Shown here one piece after another: positions 35,561 through 47,800 of a DNA stretch of 64,000 nucleotides. A program made the translations under genes and the position numbers. Under the pieces are notes generated by a model. It searched no databases and was not told the origin of the DNA. It was given only the letters and a program-made list of their open reading frames with translations. Position 1 is the first letter of the stretch, and every line of letters begins with the position of its first letter. Source of the DNA: Dicyema japonicum (taxonomy: Eukaryota > Dicyemida > Rhombozoa > Dicyemidae). The stretch lies in assembly GCA_011109175.1 (NCBI GenBank), contig RDEW01000004.1, positions 458,030-522,029 of the forward strand, read 5' to 3'.

Positions 35561-36186
35561 AATTTCCACGTGCAACACCGAATCATTCAAATTGAATATC
35601 CTCAATGACTTGATTTTTTGAATTTTCAGAAATTGTGATTTACGAGGTTCGCAATTTCAAGAGAACTGTGAATTTTTTGTTTGACCTTAAATCCATTGAA
35701 GGATTATATTTCAGTAACAAAGTATTTCCCACATTAATGGTTCATTTAATATTTTAAAATATGAATCAATAAAATTGATTGAAACTGACTTTGTTTGTAT
35801 TTGTCGTTAACACTAAAAGGTCATTTTTTGTTTAGATTTGGACGCTATCCGAAAGGGTGATCAAACAACATTGAGACCACCAAAGTAATAATTTGGCCCA
35901 CATGAGGAAAGATTTATGAAATTCCCATCTCCTCTATGCGATCTTTCCCAACGCACGTAAAATTACCCATGAATTCCAGTCTGAGTCAATAATCGTTTCT
36001 GGAGTGCTAGGTTAGTCGCATCAAGTGAGTAGGCGAGCAGCCATAATAGAGAGTGACCCAGCCGTAAACTCGTTTGTATAGCTTTTTGTTAATCTTAGAA
36101 AAAACCGAGAAAAATTAAAGTTAAATGAACAGATGGGGTATAATAACGCTAAGACAAAATAATATCCAAAATGTTTTAAGTGTAGT
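35560..36186. other. no gene recognised
   Basis: Short frames only. Confidence 0.4.
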
Positions 36187-36492
36187 ACCTCATTTATTTA
36201 TTAACCCCGGATACACCGAGAAAGAAGTTAAAGTATACAACTAATGAAGTGTATCCAGTTTCCACTTCCACAGAGTCCGGAATCAACATAAAGGGCAAAA
36301 GACGTCCATACTTGCAGTTGTGGAAACCCCTCCAGTGGAATGGGAGAGCAAATGATCTTTTTTTCGTGCCGGCCTGGCATTGGCCTAGACAGGTGGATCA
36401 CATGACGACACTCTAATAGGAAGAGAGAGGAGAAACAGGCGAACAAACATAAAACTTAAACCAATTAGCCACGCAGCACCACATGGCGCCAC
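36187..36492 (-). mobile_element. SINE-B, full length
   Basis: About 305 bp, nearly identical to 62742-63045. Plus-strand landmarks: TTTATTTATTAACCCCGG at the left, GAAGTGTATCCAGTTTCCAC, GTTGTGGAAACCCCTCCAGT, GTGCCGGCCTGGCATTGG, AACCAATTAGCCACGCAGCA at the right. On the minus strand the right end would be the head, with a box A-like TGGCTAATTGG; I see no clear box B. Confidence 0.78.
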
Positions 36493-36627
36493 GTGGGGCG
36501 TAACCAACAAGTACGTCTGATAAAGTCAAGCATTTATTCTGATTTCGAGCTTTAAGGGAAAACATAAACTGTAATAATATTTTAATAAATAATTGTAATA
36601 ATTAATTAAATAATTATTGCTTGGAAA

Positions 36628-37255
36628 ATGGGCCTCGTTGTTTTAAGTAAAGAAATATTATTGAAAATCAAGAAATTCCAGGAATCTGGAGAGTTCGATA
36701 TTGAAATCGACCGGAGAACGAAATATCGACTCAAGCAGCATTCCAAAAATATGAAGTTTTCTGAAGGAAAGGCTTTCATTTGGAGAAAAAATTGCCTTCT
36801 AAGATTTTTCGCCGCTGAAGAGGATGAACTAAAGCATGCAATGGTGGAGGTTACCTGCCCTCTTTTACATTTGTAGAAAGCACATAATTCTAACCATTTT
36901 GGAAGAGATAGAATGTTGAGTCTCCTCAGCAGGAAACTGTACGGTGTCAGTCGTAATGACGTTCAGCGTGTCATAAAGAGTTGTGTTTTTTGTCAGGTGT
37001 CCTTCAAACTAATACCAGTCCAAGCGACTTATGTCAACGGTTCCTTCTGTAACCTCGATAAACATTGGAGATTACGTAATTTTGAAACCTGACGTTGATG
37101 TCAAAGCCCAGAATAAAAGATTCCCATTATACGATCACATTAATACTACAAAATACATAATCACCCATAAAGACAATTGCAGTTATACCCTCAAAGACGA
37201 AACTGGATATGTGATTAGTGATGTTAATATTTCAAGAATAAAAAAACTTGGTTAA
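36628..37255 (+). CDS. integrase-derived gene lacking the catalytic core
   Basis: Intact three-exon gene: 36628-36849, 36877-36996, 37019-37255, with GT..AG introns of 27 and 22 nt; 192 aa. Residues 1-74 resemble the region before the integrase in KRBA2/SCAND3-type gypsy or Ginger proteins. Exon 2 is an HHCC zinc-binding domain: H77 and H81 (HNSNH), then GRDRMLSLLSRKLYG, then C110 and C113 (CVFC). Exon 3 looks like the C-terminal small-barrel part (INIGDYVILKPD ... ISRIKKLG). The DDE catalytic core that should lie between exon 2 and exon 3 (about 100-150 residues) is absent; the splice goes straight from one end domain to the other. Host-type micro-introns and no stop or shift suggest a domesticated gene. 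A chance relic with two apparent introns is the alternative. Confidence 0.72.
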
Positions 37256-37439
37256 TATTTATGTAATTTCGATTTATGTATTTCTGGGTTGGGTTAAGGT
37301 TAGGATTGGGGCTATTTATTAACCCAAGGCTTACAATCTTTGGTATGCCCAGCACAAACAGTCATAACTGATTAATGCAAGAAGGGACGTCAAAGGAGAA
37401 CGTCTGCTTTAGCCGACCAAATCCAACCTCCAATAGTAT

Positions 37440-37880
37440 ATTTAGTGATTTCCGATGAAAGGTGGTGAAGTAGGTCCACCCTCTTCCATTTTCATTTCAC
37501 GTTCTACGTCGCGGACATCATTTCATTCATAGGCGGAAGAGCTTTCATAGCGTTAACGTGCTTGCTTGTCGTCGGGGTGTCTTCCGAGAGCGTGCCTGTC
37601 TCAACGTCATTCCTAAAGGAGTTTTGGGTACCTTTCTGGATGATGAATGAGTCCGTATTGGGATCTCATTACAACTCGGATAAAAAGTTTGTGTGCATGT
37701 GGAGACCAGATTGACTGTTTTGGCCTACACCCTCTCTCCTCAGGAAGAGTGCAGGCAGATCTCCCATGCACATAGCGTTGCACGAAGTCGTTAAGTGAGC
37801 CTTTGACGCGCTGGTTATTTGAACAAATCTCGCTCACCATCCTGAGAAGGAATATTAATGCAGTCGGAGCGGCCGCTATG
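37440..37880 (+). pseudogene. LINE C-terminal zinc-region relic
   Basis: Plus-strand frames give ESVPVSTSFLKEFWVPF, LGSHYNSDKKFVCMCGDQID, then GLHPLSSGRVQA and LHEVVK, matching the C-x-C-G..D..G.H block near the ORF2 C-terminus of some non-LTR retrotransposons. Frames are broken. Confidence 0.5.
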
Positions 37881-37949
37881 TGACAATTTGCTCACTTTTT
37901 TTCCGTAGTATATTGTTCATAAAAAATTAACTGAACTGGCCAACAAGAA

Positions 37950-38270
37950 TAAACAAGGAATCACTATATAAGAGATCTTGTACGAGTTCACTGAGTCTTG
38001 AAATTGTTGATATACGTTAGAGGCTATTTGGATATATCTTGCGAATGTACTTGGTGCTCCAGCCAACATGGCAATGGAAGATTACTTCAGGAGACAGGGA
38101 CCGTCTTTCCGTGGACGCCGGCGTATTACACTTCCAGAAACACTTGATGGAGACCTAAAGCTTGTGAACAAAAGTCTAAGAAGTGGAGACGATCTGGATA
38201 GTTGAGTAAACTCTCTACGATCGAGGAGGTTGGTTCGGAAAATTGTTTCGAATGTGATATATTGTTTATA
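37950..38270 (+). pseudogene. LINE family A 3' fragment
   Basis: RLFGYILRMYLV near 38020-38060, a GRR-type basic block near 38110 and a terminal R-G-G-W segment near 38220: a strongly decayed copy of the family A end. Confidence 0.6.
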
Positions 38271-38394
38271 GTACTTTAGCTTGATTTAAGATTTCTTTTT
38301 CTGTTACTCCTCTTCTATTTTTCTAATATAAGAAAGTCAGTGGTCATCAAAAGTAATTGACACAAGCTGACACTACAATTTATTATTTTATTTA

Positions 38395-38500
38395 ACGACC
38401 CAAGACCACGGTAAAACCAAAGTAATTATCGCGTGATCACGATGCAATCCAACAGTCTTTGCCCGGCGTTCCTCCCTCGTACCATTGCATGATCGTACGG
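38395..38500. repeat. repeat family C fragment
   Basis: CCAAGACCACGGTAAAACC, CGTGATCACG, CGGCGTTCCTCCCT: left half of family C. Lies 70 bp from the stop codon of VPS8. Confidence 0.55.
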
Positions 38501-38569
38501 AATTTATAAAAAATTGCCTAACAAGAATTTAAAAAATTAAAAAGAAATCTTATTTGAATTGTTAATAAA

Positions 38570-41500
38570 CTAAAAATAATTTTCTTTAATAGTATAAGTA
38601 TCCTCAACATACTGTCCTCCACACTCACATTCACTAGCGCATTCTTCATGCACAACATGACCACATCTAAACACGTTGATTTTATAATCCCCGTCATCTG
38701 TAATCCTCAGATTACACACATTGCAGCTATTAGTCTTCACAACCACAGGTTTCTTACTCTTCATTGACGAGGCCCACATCAGGCCACTCAAATTTGAATG
38801 CATTAACCCACTGTAAAATCTCATTGTTTTCTACAGCATTACCCACCACCAACCTCCTCATAGTTATACAGAGACAACAAATCCCCCAAAAGCAGTCTCA
38901 GGTTCCTCATCTCCGCCTGTCCACCATCCTCAGCCAAAAACCGCCTGAAAATACTGATGAGAGACACACACGACGACAGCGACTTCAAAACGACATTGAA
39001 ACAGAAAATAGCATCTAAGTAACCCCAATCCCTACATTTGAGGCCATCCTCTGACATGAAATCCCCTTCTGAAAGGTGTAGATATACTTAAAGAGACTGA
39101 ACCACAGTTTCTGAGATTAACAAATCCCTCACCTCCTTTCTGCTTTCTTCAATAAATCTATTCCTAGACAAATAGCTCAACAAAACATTGAGTGAGTTTG
39201 GGATTACATAACTTCCACTCTCTATGTATTACTCAATCCTCACTGTATATGACCCTTCGTTCACACGTGCTATCTCTCAGCTTTTGGAAAAGATCCTCCA
39301 TGTCATTCATCATAACCTACCAATGTAAATGAAACATGGACCTGCTCCAGCACATCATATCCCTTCTCAATGGAGCCTATCTTCTCATGGAGGAAAGCCT
39401 CAGCCTCGTAAATGCGGTATTTTTTTGTGAGCTAAAATAATTCAATCAAATACAGCGAAAATAGCCTCAAAATGATACAACGTAGCCCTCCCATAACGCA
39501 AATGGTCGATCACATCATTGGGTCGATGCTTACACAACAGTTCAAAGTACATCTCGGCAAGCTCACTACTCAGTTCAAACTTGTTAGTCCACATAACTAG
39601 ACCAGAGGTAAGAGCCTCCCGTTCCCTATCATTCCCCCACCAACCAACCTAATCGTACACAAACAGTCAAAGAATGCCAGCAAAGTGTGATCGTCTTCCC
39701 CAATCAACTCCGCAATAGTGTCACACGACAAGTCCAAGTCAAACAGTGACAATTCAGTACAAGTCATAGCTGATATAGAGAACAAAGTCTGTACTCACGA
39801 AACATACATACACGAATATTCTCCAATATTTGCTCCCTTATTAGCCGTTTCTCCTCCATTGGAATATCCTCGCAACTCAATGCCTCAGTGATCCACACAA
39901 ACACGTGTCCCTAATATAAGATTGGGGTCAACCCTTCTAAGGTCGTCCAGTAGGTAGCAGAGAAATATCCTCGAGTAGTTTTTAAGTCGTAGAAGAATCA
40001 CTTCACAGATTTCATAGCTAAATAAACAACACTTTTACAATTTGGCCCCCCAACAGCGCTCAAGCAGTACTTTGTCGTTGAAATAGGCGTATTCGTTAGA
40101 TTCTATGAGGTTCAGGAGAGCTTGTTGTCGTCCGTAGTGCTGACCATCCTCAAATTTTTCAACTGTGAGGAATTCAAGGACTTAAGGATTAAATCCAAGT
40201 CTTATTTGGTCAAGAAGGGATCTGCTGATAAAGAGGGAACCAGGACTCTTAGCCAATTGTTGGGCCACGAAGGTAAAGAGAACGGATAAATCAGAAGGCT
40301 AAATAAACACAAATAAAAACCGAATAATTCAGGTCCATTTCAATCATAATACTGAACAGAATGTCGATTATTATTTGTCTTTTACTTATCCTTAGCATTA
40401 AACACAACAAAACCCCTCTGAATTTCTAAAGTCTTCATCATCAAAGACCTGCATGTTAGTTTTAATAAATACAATGGAAAGGACGTTGAAGAACGCTTGA
40501 ATGTCGTATTTAATCAAAATTCGAATATTTGGGTACAAGACCTTCTCATTTAACCCCCAAACTAATAGTAAGGTTAAGAACAAACTGGTTGGTTCAGAGT
40601 AGGCCTGATTGTCTTTTATTAGTATTAAATAACGAAAGATCTAATAATAAGCAAGCCCAACCTCATCCTTCACTCTCAAAGCCAAATCCCTCTCAATATA
40701 CCCACTAGGAAACTTCTTTCCAGTCAAACACGTGCTACATTGACAAATTCAAATAACCTAAAATAAAGCAACGTCTTATTTCCCACTGAAAGCAAACTCT
40801 CCTTAATATTATTCTCAGCCAAATTCCTATGAAGAATCCCCAACAGCAGCTTAGCGGGGGTAATATAGTCATTCAGGGCCTCGTTATATATGTAAATCAT
40901 GACAGAGTAGGCTTCATATTTCCACGCAAACTTCATCGCCTTCGATAGGTAACAGCAATAACCTTGTCAATATCAATGCTAATGATATTCAAGCTTATAA
41001 GGCACTCCTCCAATTCTCTCACCAGTCCCACCTCCGTGTAGTAATCCAAAAAATTCTGAGTAATTTCCACTGGAATCGTATCAATCTACAATAAAATAGC
41101 ACGTGACCTGTTTGTTTAATATATAATTATCTAGACAGTCCAAGTAAACCCTAAGAGACACCAAATCTGTAGAAAACAGAGAATAAATGGCTCCAAATAG
41201 CACAGATCTGAAGATAAACAGTCATAATTACATCGTATTAGTGGAAAGACAGCATGTTATGGCAAAAGGTACAATGTCGTAGTAAAACTCCTGCAGATGC
41301 GAAATATTCCCATAGGTGGGACAGGACTTGTACATTGACTTTATGCACTTAGTTATAACATCCCCAATCTATATAACACAGCAATTTTACCTCATTCGGG
41401 GAAAGTTTGTCTTCTTCTTTCCATGGACCGTCTCTGCCTTCATAATTGGCCACAGTGAGATATAGAGCTTCCCTGTGTTTATTCCCAGTCATTAGATTCT

Positions 41501-43174
41501 CAATACGCTTAGTCACGTGTCACTTAATACCTGCCTGACAGTGAATATTTCAACTTTGAACAATCCATTTCTTCCCAGACAGACAATCTCGTCATCCAGT
41601 ACAGAAAAAGAGTAATAGCAGGCCTGGTCGCAGCAATTTTCCTGTAATTACAATTGGGGGTACCAGAAGACATGACTGACTGTCGGAAGAGAACTTGAAA
41701 AAGCTCGATTGGTAGACAATGTCCCGCCCACGTGCATCGCATGTCTTTAAATGAGCATTAAATCCAACCGAAATTTCATTATGGATTTTATAATCCACAT
41801 GATGAAACACCTCCAAAGAGTCCAAAGTGAAAAGGGAGTATTCATTGACCACCTGAATAATTGAAGAAAAAAACCGCCAAAAAACAGACTGAATAATTAA
41901 ATTCAAATTGTCTTAAAATTTTAAAGTTGACGTTGTCCGTTCGTTTTTTATCACTGTCAGCCTCCACTGAGACGACATAGAAAGTTTGATTTTTTCCATG
42001 GAGGAGTAAAACTGGACTCTCCAAATCCTTCGGCACGATCCAGCGAGCAATCGCCAAATTTTTGCCTTCCTTCTGCTAATTAGCCATTTAGACGACCTCA
42101 AATGGAGTCATCATAATCTGTTTGTAGGTCTCGCTGAATCCCAGTACAGAGTTCTACCATTGCACAACGAAATACCCTATCTAATGCAGTTATGGCCACG
42201 AGGCAGTGTTTCTTTAAGTGACCAAAGTCGTGATCATGCAGAAATAGCGGTTCCACTGAGGATATTTCACCATTACTGCAATTATTCGCACAAAATTACA
42301 ATCCAGAGTGAAGACATTCAATTTTAGGTTTTGAGTTTGGAGTAATTCGACTAAAATATTCAAATCAACAAAAATAATATTTAAAGTAAAGCCACTAACG
42401 GGTAAATAATCTGAAACAGCGAGCCTTGACTATCCGTCATAAAAATGATCTTGGAATTGCTTGAGAACTATATAAAGTAAATAAGGGACCTTGACGGTCA
42501 CAACGCTCAGTTTAAGGGAGACGAAATCTTCGATTTTGACGATTACACGTTCCTTTTGTAGACTCCATACAGTTATCTAAAATATACTAGATTGCTCACG
42601 TAGCCCAGAAAGTGACCAGCTACGAGAAGTTCCTCTTGTGGATCAATGTCAATAGAGGTAATACAGCCAAATATCTGAGTGTTATCTCCACAGCCAAGAC
42701 AGCATCTGAGTTTATTCATCTCATCTTACAATATTTAGTAAAAAAAACCAAAGACAATCACATAACTATGGGAAGTCCCAATCGCAAAAAAATGCCGCGA
42801 TTTTATTATTGTTTCTAGGTTCCCCACATTAAAAAGTTTTTTATGTTGGTTTAAAATTTGCGAAAGTCCTCTAATGGGCGACAAAGTGAAAGTTTGGTCA
42901 GAAATTGTCTCCTTCACAATACACTGATGCCGAGAGAGACTACCCATACAGAAAGACTCAAAGTCAAAGGAATGAGAGTCAGTGATTGTAAGGGAATCGT
43001 TCTCGAATATATCCGCTTTTTCGTCATCGAGGTTCTACAATGAAGATAAATGAGAACATTGAGGACTTGGTCTATTGAAGGCTGGACTGAATGAGGAATG
43101 TCAAAGTCTTCGTCGTCAAGCTTTAAATCTCATTATATTGACAATACAAATTGAATGCTATTTATTTCATCCAT
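38570..43174 (-). CDS. VPS8: CORVET subunit VPS8
   Basis: Rab5-effector subunit of the CORVET tethering complex on early endosomes. Many exons with micro-introns. I resolved the first three: 43174-43148 (MDEINSIQF), 43120-43058 (LDDEDFDIPHSVQPSIDQVL) and 43034 onward, separated by 27 and 23 nt. N-terminal beta-propeller with FAIGTSHSYVIVF (42.8 kb), RCCLGCGDN, ITVWSLQ and IIFMTDSQGSLF. The alpha-solenoid has SVMIYIYNEALNDYITP (40.9 kb) and YDIQAFFNVLSIVF (40.5 kb), diagnostic VPS8 blocks. A conserved RLLLGDLLSLYNYEE (38.9 kb) precedes a C-terminal RING (CNVC...FRCGHVVHEEC...CEC) ending at the stop. Length fits about 1,300 aa. Not every junction was solved; near 42.73 kb the join needs a 37-nt intron or hides an indel. 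It diverges from IFT139. Confidence 0.9.
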
Positions 43175-44842
43175 ATAACACACTTGACTATGGTTTTACT
43201 TGACTATAAAAATAATATTTTTGAATATAATTGTTTATTATTAAATCATTAATTTATTGATTAAAATCAATAAAATATATAATAATTAATTTTACTCTGC
43301 TAAGTTGGTTTGGTGAGCCGTCTTTAACCTCCGGAATGAAAATACTTGAACTCAGTGACAGAGGCACATAAAGAAGATACAAGAGATTTTACTTTAGGGA
43401 GTTTCTTCACTGTTCAATCTTTAGCGAAACATAAGAGGCATGTCGATATTTAATGTTCTTTGCTCCTAAATCTCGGACATCTTGTTTGCTGCAAATTAAC
43501 GCGAAGGAGTGCCAAATTTGTCATGCCTTTCATGCTTTGGAAATTCTGTGCCATGCTAATGACTATCTCTGGTGCCGCTGCTGATATGTGGAGGGAACAT
43601 TCTAATCAAAACACTGAAAACTTTTCTGAACCCAACTCACTTGTTGTTGGCATTTCCTTAAGAAGTGAAGCGGAAATCCGCTCTAATTGTAATCTCATTA
43701 TGTTCCCACCAATCCTCAATGCCACAATGGTAAAGTAGGATCTCCGCACTGGTTTCAATAGCATTCGCAGAATTATTGACAAACAGTTCTTTTCAGAATC
43801 CTAAAAATCAACAGAATGATAAACCTCTCAGATGGTTCACCCTGCATAGGGATCTCCGACAAAACACTCAAATTCATGACTAGTACAACAATGCGGTTCC
43901 CTACTCTTCCGTCTCGGGTACAACTTTACGGTCTCATTGATTAGAAACAATTGAAATTAATTATTAATGTTGAAAAGTAGAGGTTAACGAGAGAAAAACC
44001 AAAATTTTTAATTTTTTAATTTAATATTTAGCCTACATAGAGTTACTATTTAGGAATGGTTGTCGCCAAACATTGACTGTTCGATACTGCAAGCAAACTG
44101 TCTAGAGAAATCACTGTCTTTTTCTTAGAAACCAAAAAATTATTCCCACTAGTACTACGTCAAATTTTTTATGTTTCTGTCACCACATAAACTCAGCGAA
44201 ATAGCTGTTTTAGAGATGTGACGTCTGAGCGTTCCCATTCCCCTTTGTTCCGCAATTTAGCATAATCCCACATTCTGTAATAATTCTATGAATTAGAACC
44301 TTTCTATGTAATTCGTATGGGAATCAGTGCTAGCGTAAATAAGTTATAACGATGATTGAAGGTCATACGAAACCTATATCTTGGAGCTATTAGTCGAATC
44401 TCTTCGCTAATATTCCTACATAGGTGCTTAACCAACTACCAAATTGTTACATCCACGAAAGGAGACGAAGAGTTACACCCACAATAAAGAGATGTAGACA
44501 TTTATGCATGAATATTGTCACTCAATTTCTTCATCAATATTGTTTATTTATCTGATTTGATGTAGTTGAGTTTCTTTTTGTATGAAGTAAAGGCTAAAAT
44601 CCCAGGACGCGCATGCCTACTCGACCGTTGGGTTATAGAGTTGCTGTATAAAATTTCAATTAATAATAATAACACCAGAGACCACAGTTACACAAACTAA
44701 TTAATCACATGATCCCAGCAATTAAATAACTTTGGTGGTCTTTTAAAACATTTTTAAATTAAAAAGGTAATTTTAAATTTTACAAAAATCACACAAAAAA
44801 TAATAAAAAATATTATTTTTAACGTCATAGTGATTCTATAAA
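43175..44842. other. shared upstream region of VPS8 and IFT139
   Basis: A 1.67-kb head-to-head spacer. A 92-codon plus frame at 43460-43738 has no recognisable domain. Contains a family C repeat fragment at 44660-44745. Promoters of both genes must lie here, but I see no distinct TATA or shared element. Confidence 0.4.
44660..44745. repeat. repeat family C fragment
   Basis: AACACCAGAGACCACAGTTA, then ACTAATTAATCACATGATCC: diverged left end of family C, about 100 bp upstream of the IFT139 start. Confidence 0.4.
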
Positions 44843-47800
44843 ATGCTAGATCCTCACTCTGTGGTAAAATTGTGCCTAATATATACAGAGTACTCTAAAC
44901 TACTATTTTCGGAACAATTTGTACGGTCATATCGAAAACTACAATAAAGATAATAATTTCTTTGTGAACTTCGCCAAAATCATGGCCAAATTGTTGGAAA
45001 GTATTCTATTTAACAACGTCAAGTCGAAAAATTCCCTCGAGAAATAATGGCCGAATTGGAAGCCAAGAAACGAAAATACCCGCTTCCTTGCATTCTGGCC
45101 TTACTTGCGTGCCACCAAAAAGCAAATTTTATCGGTTTTAAATCTAACATATTCTAGACAAATCCGCCATCGATTCCTTAGAGAGGGAAAAAGCTCAAAT
45201 TGAGAAAACCTCTACTTTCATCGTCAGTGGGTCATTTTAGTGCAGGCTTTATTTATTGCTGGTTTCTTTCATCTTCATTATGATCGAAATACGTCGGTTG
45301 CCATGGGGTATGCAGAAAAATGCATTTTGTTGGACAAATCCTCGACATTGGCTTATTCTCTGAAAGGTTGGGTCTCTCAAAATCATCAGGAAATCGAGGA
45401 CTGCTTCGAAATGGCCTTAAAGTACTATAATTTTTAATCAGAATGGACGCCTCTTCGTGTGACGCAGTGATTGGCAGATCTCTGAGTCTCCAAAGAAGCG
45501 GGAAGGCAGACAAAGCATTGGACCTTTGTAATGAATTCATTCTTACCAACTATTCTGATTATCCAATTGTCAATGAACAGCTAATTGAGTGCTATTTAGC
45601 ACGTGGATTGTGGGAAGATGGCGTAGAACTTGCTAAAAAGTATTTTATGTAATTGATTTTAAAAATTTATACTAAATTTTTAAATTTAAATAATCTTTCA
45701 TTTTATGTATTTTTATTTTTTAAACATGATTTTTATATTAATTTATATTTGCTTAATTCTGGCGCTAATGATTTTTGTATATGTGGCATTTTTAAGGATC
45801 GTTAAAAACGTCGACCGATACTCGATTGTTGCCAACTTAACAGTAGTCGTCCATCATATCTGCAATCGGCCATTATGTGAAGTTTATATGATACAACTTA
45901 TTTTAAGATTGAAATCGCGCTAGAAGGACTAAAAGAAGCTATTGAACATTGGGAGGCCGGAAATGGAGTACTCATTGCCAGAATATGTTCGCTTATTCGT
46001 AAATTGGCGTGTGGAGATTTTTATATTACACAATATATGCGAAAAATGTTAGAGAAAACATTAAGTTCAAACTATCAGTCACAGCCGTGTCTGCTTGAAC
46101 TGGCCTATGCCTTTTTGACTATCAGAGACTATTCTGAGGCATTCAAACTATTTGAAAGAATTTCCAACAGCGAGGATCCACATGCCTATATTGGTCACAT
46201 TTAGTCCATATTTAGGCTTTTTGGAGACTAAAATTGCATTGGGAAGGACTGATGACTGCTCCACTCAAATTCAGCTTTTGGCGGAAATTCACAGAGATTC
46301 ACCTTATATAATAGCAGTTTGGACTATTTCTATTTTAGAAAATTTTATTTTTGCGCGCCAAATTGAACCTTGGCTTTGACAAAACACAGGACGTTCCTAA
46401 TCTTCTATCCCAAGCCTTATCCCTTCACATGGAAACTACTTTTTCTCCATCAAACGTCTCCCAATTGGAACCGACCTTTATAATTGCAGTATCGTCGCTA
46501 CTATATCCTTACATTTACGTGGAGGTTTATTCATTCGCTCAGTTTAGAGTCAAAAACTGAACCCAGATTTGAATTTTACTATTATCTGCAGAAATGCCCT
46601 GTCGGAAGTCAACCGACTGCTTCCTGCAAACAGTCGTGCTAGTTTTTTCCTGGCCAATCTGTCACTGTTGACGGAAGATTTTATAAAAGCTCGGGAAATT
46701 TTAGAAAGAGCGGCAAATATCAACCAAAATAATCCCGAAATTAATTTACTTCAAGCCATTCTAGAAATTGAAGAGGGAAATGTGTCGGCAGCCGAGAATA
46801 TTTTGGAGATGGCGGTGGCTCACAGCTTTGACGTATAGACATATTCAAGTTTGTTAGGTCAGACAGAATTACCTGTACAGTCGAGTAATGGCACGTGTGT
46901 GCCTAGTCAAAAACGACTATTTTTTGGCACTCAAATACGCCCGTTTGGGAGTAAGTCAACTTGCGGGAGACAAAACGTGCAGCTGGCTTGAGAAAGTTCT
47001 ATCATTGGAGGTTTTGGTAAAAGTTCTGATTGCCGCTGGGCAGACTGTTTGGGTTGTTGCTAATACTAAGGCTGAATGTGAGGAAATTCTTGAAAATGCA
47101 ATAAAAGAAGGAAATTTGCTTCCTCTATTTCACATTTTGGGAGCAGAGGCAGCCGTGGAAATGAAGGGAGATGTTTCACATGGACTAGTATTGTTAGACC
47201 GCGTGAATGTGTCTGATTCATTCTATTTACGTGCTGTCAAAGCAACCGCTAATATTTACTTGAAATACAAAAATAATCAAAAGCTGTATATTGCCTGCTT
47301 TCGGTAGTTGTGTCACTATACAGTTAGCAAATTATACGAAGCTTTCCCCTCCCCCACTACGATTATGCTGTGTGGGGATGCGTATATGAACATCACCGAG
47401 GTTATTGATTGCGTAATGGTAGCCTGATAAAGCTCTCTCTGTGTTCAAAGAGGGAATGAAAGAGTACCCGAACAATGTCAAGCTGTGCCTTAAACTGGGG
47501 TGGGTCTTAACCTCATCCCACCAATATGGAAAGGTTTAGTCTATTGTGACTCTAGGCTATCTCCTACTACGAGACAGCCCTCAAACTTCAACCAACCAAC
47601 GAAATCAGACTAAAGTTGATTGAAATTCTCAAGAATATTAAACTCTATGACAAATGCATCAGAATTATCGAAAATGGGCTACAAAGTGGGAATATTTGAG
47701 GCAAATAGACACCAAAGCTCTCTCTGACTCTGTTAAGTTGATGATTGTCCAGGCTGACGTTTACGAGAAGATGGAAATGCAGGAGACCGCCATAGAACTG

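Noticed and set aside
36877-36996. Gypsy retrotransposon pol relic as the explanation of the HHCC domain
   Set aside because: No LTR, protease, RT or DDE core nearby; both flanking joins are clean GT..AG micro-introns, so a spliced gene explains it better.
38395-38500. Family C as part of the VPS8 3' UTR only
   Set aside because: The same sequence occurs at four other places away from VPS8.
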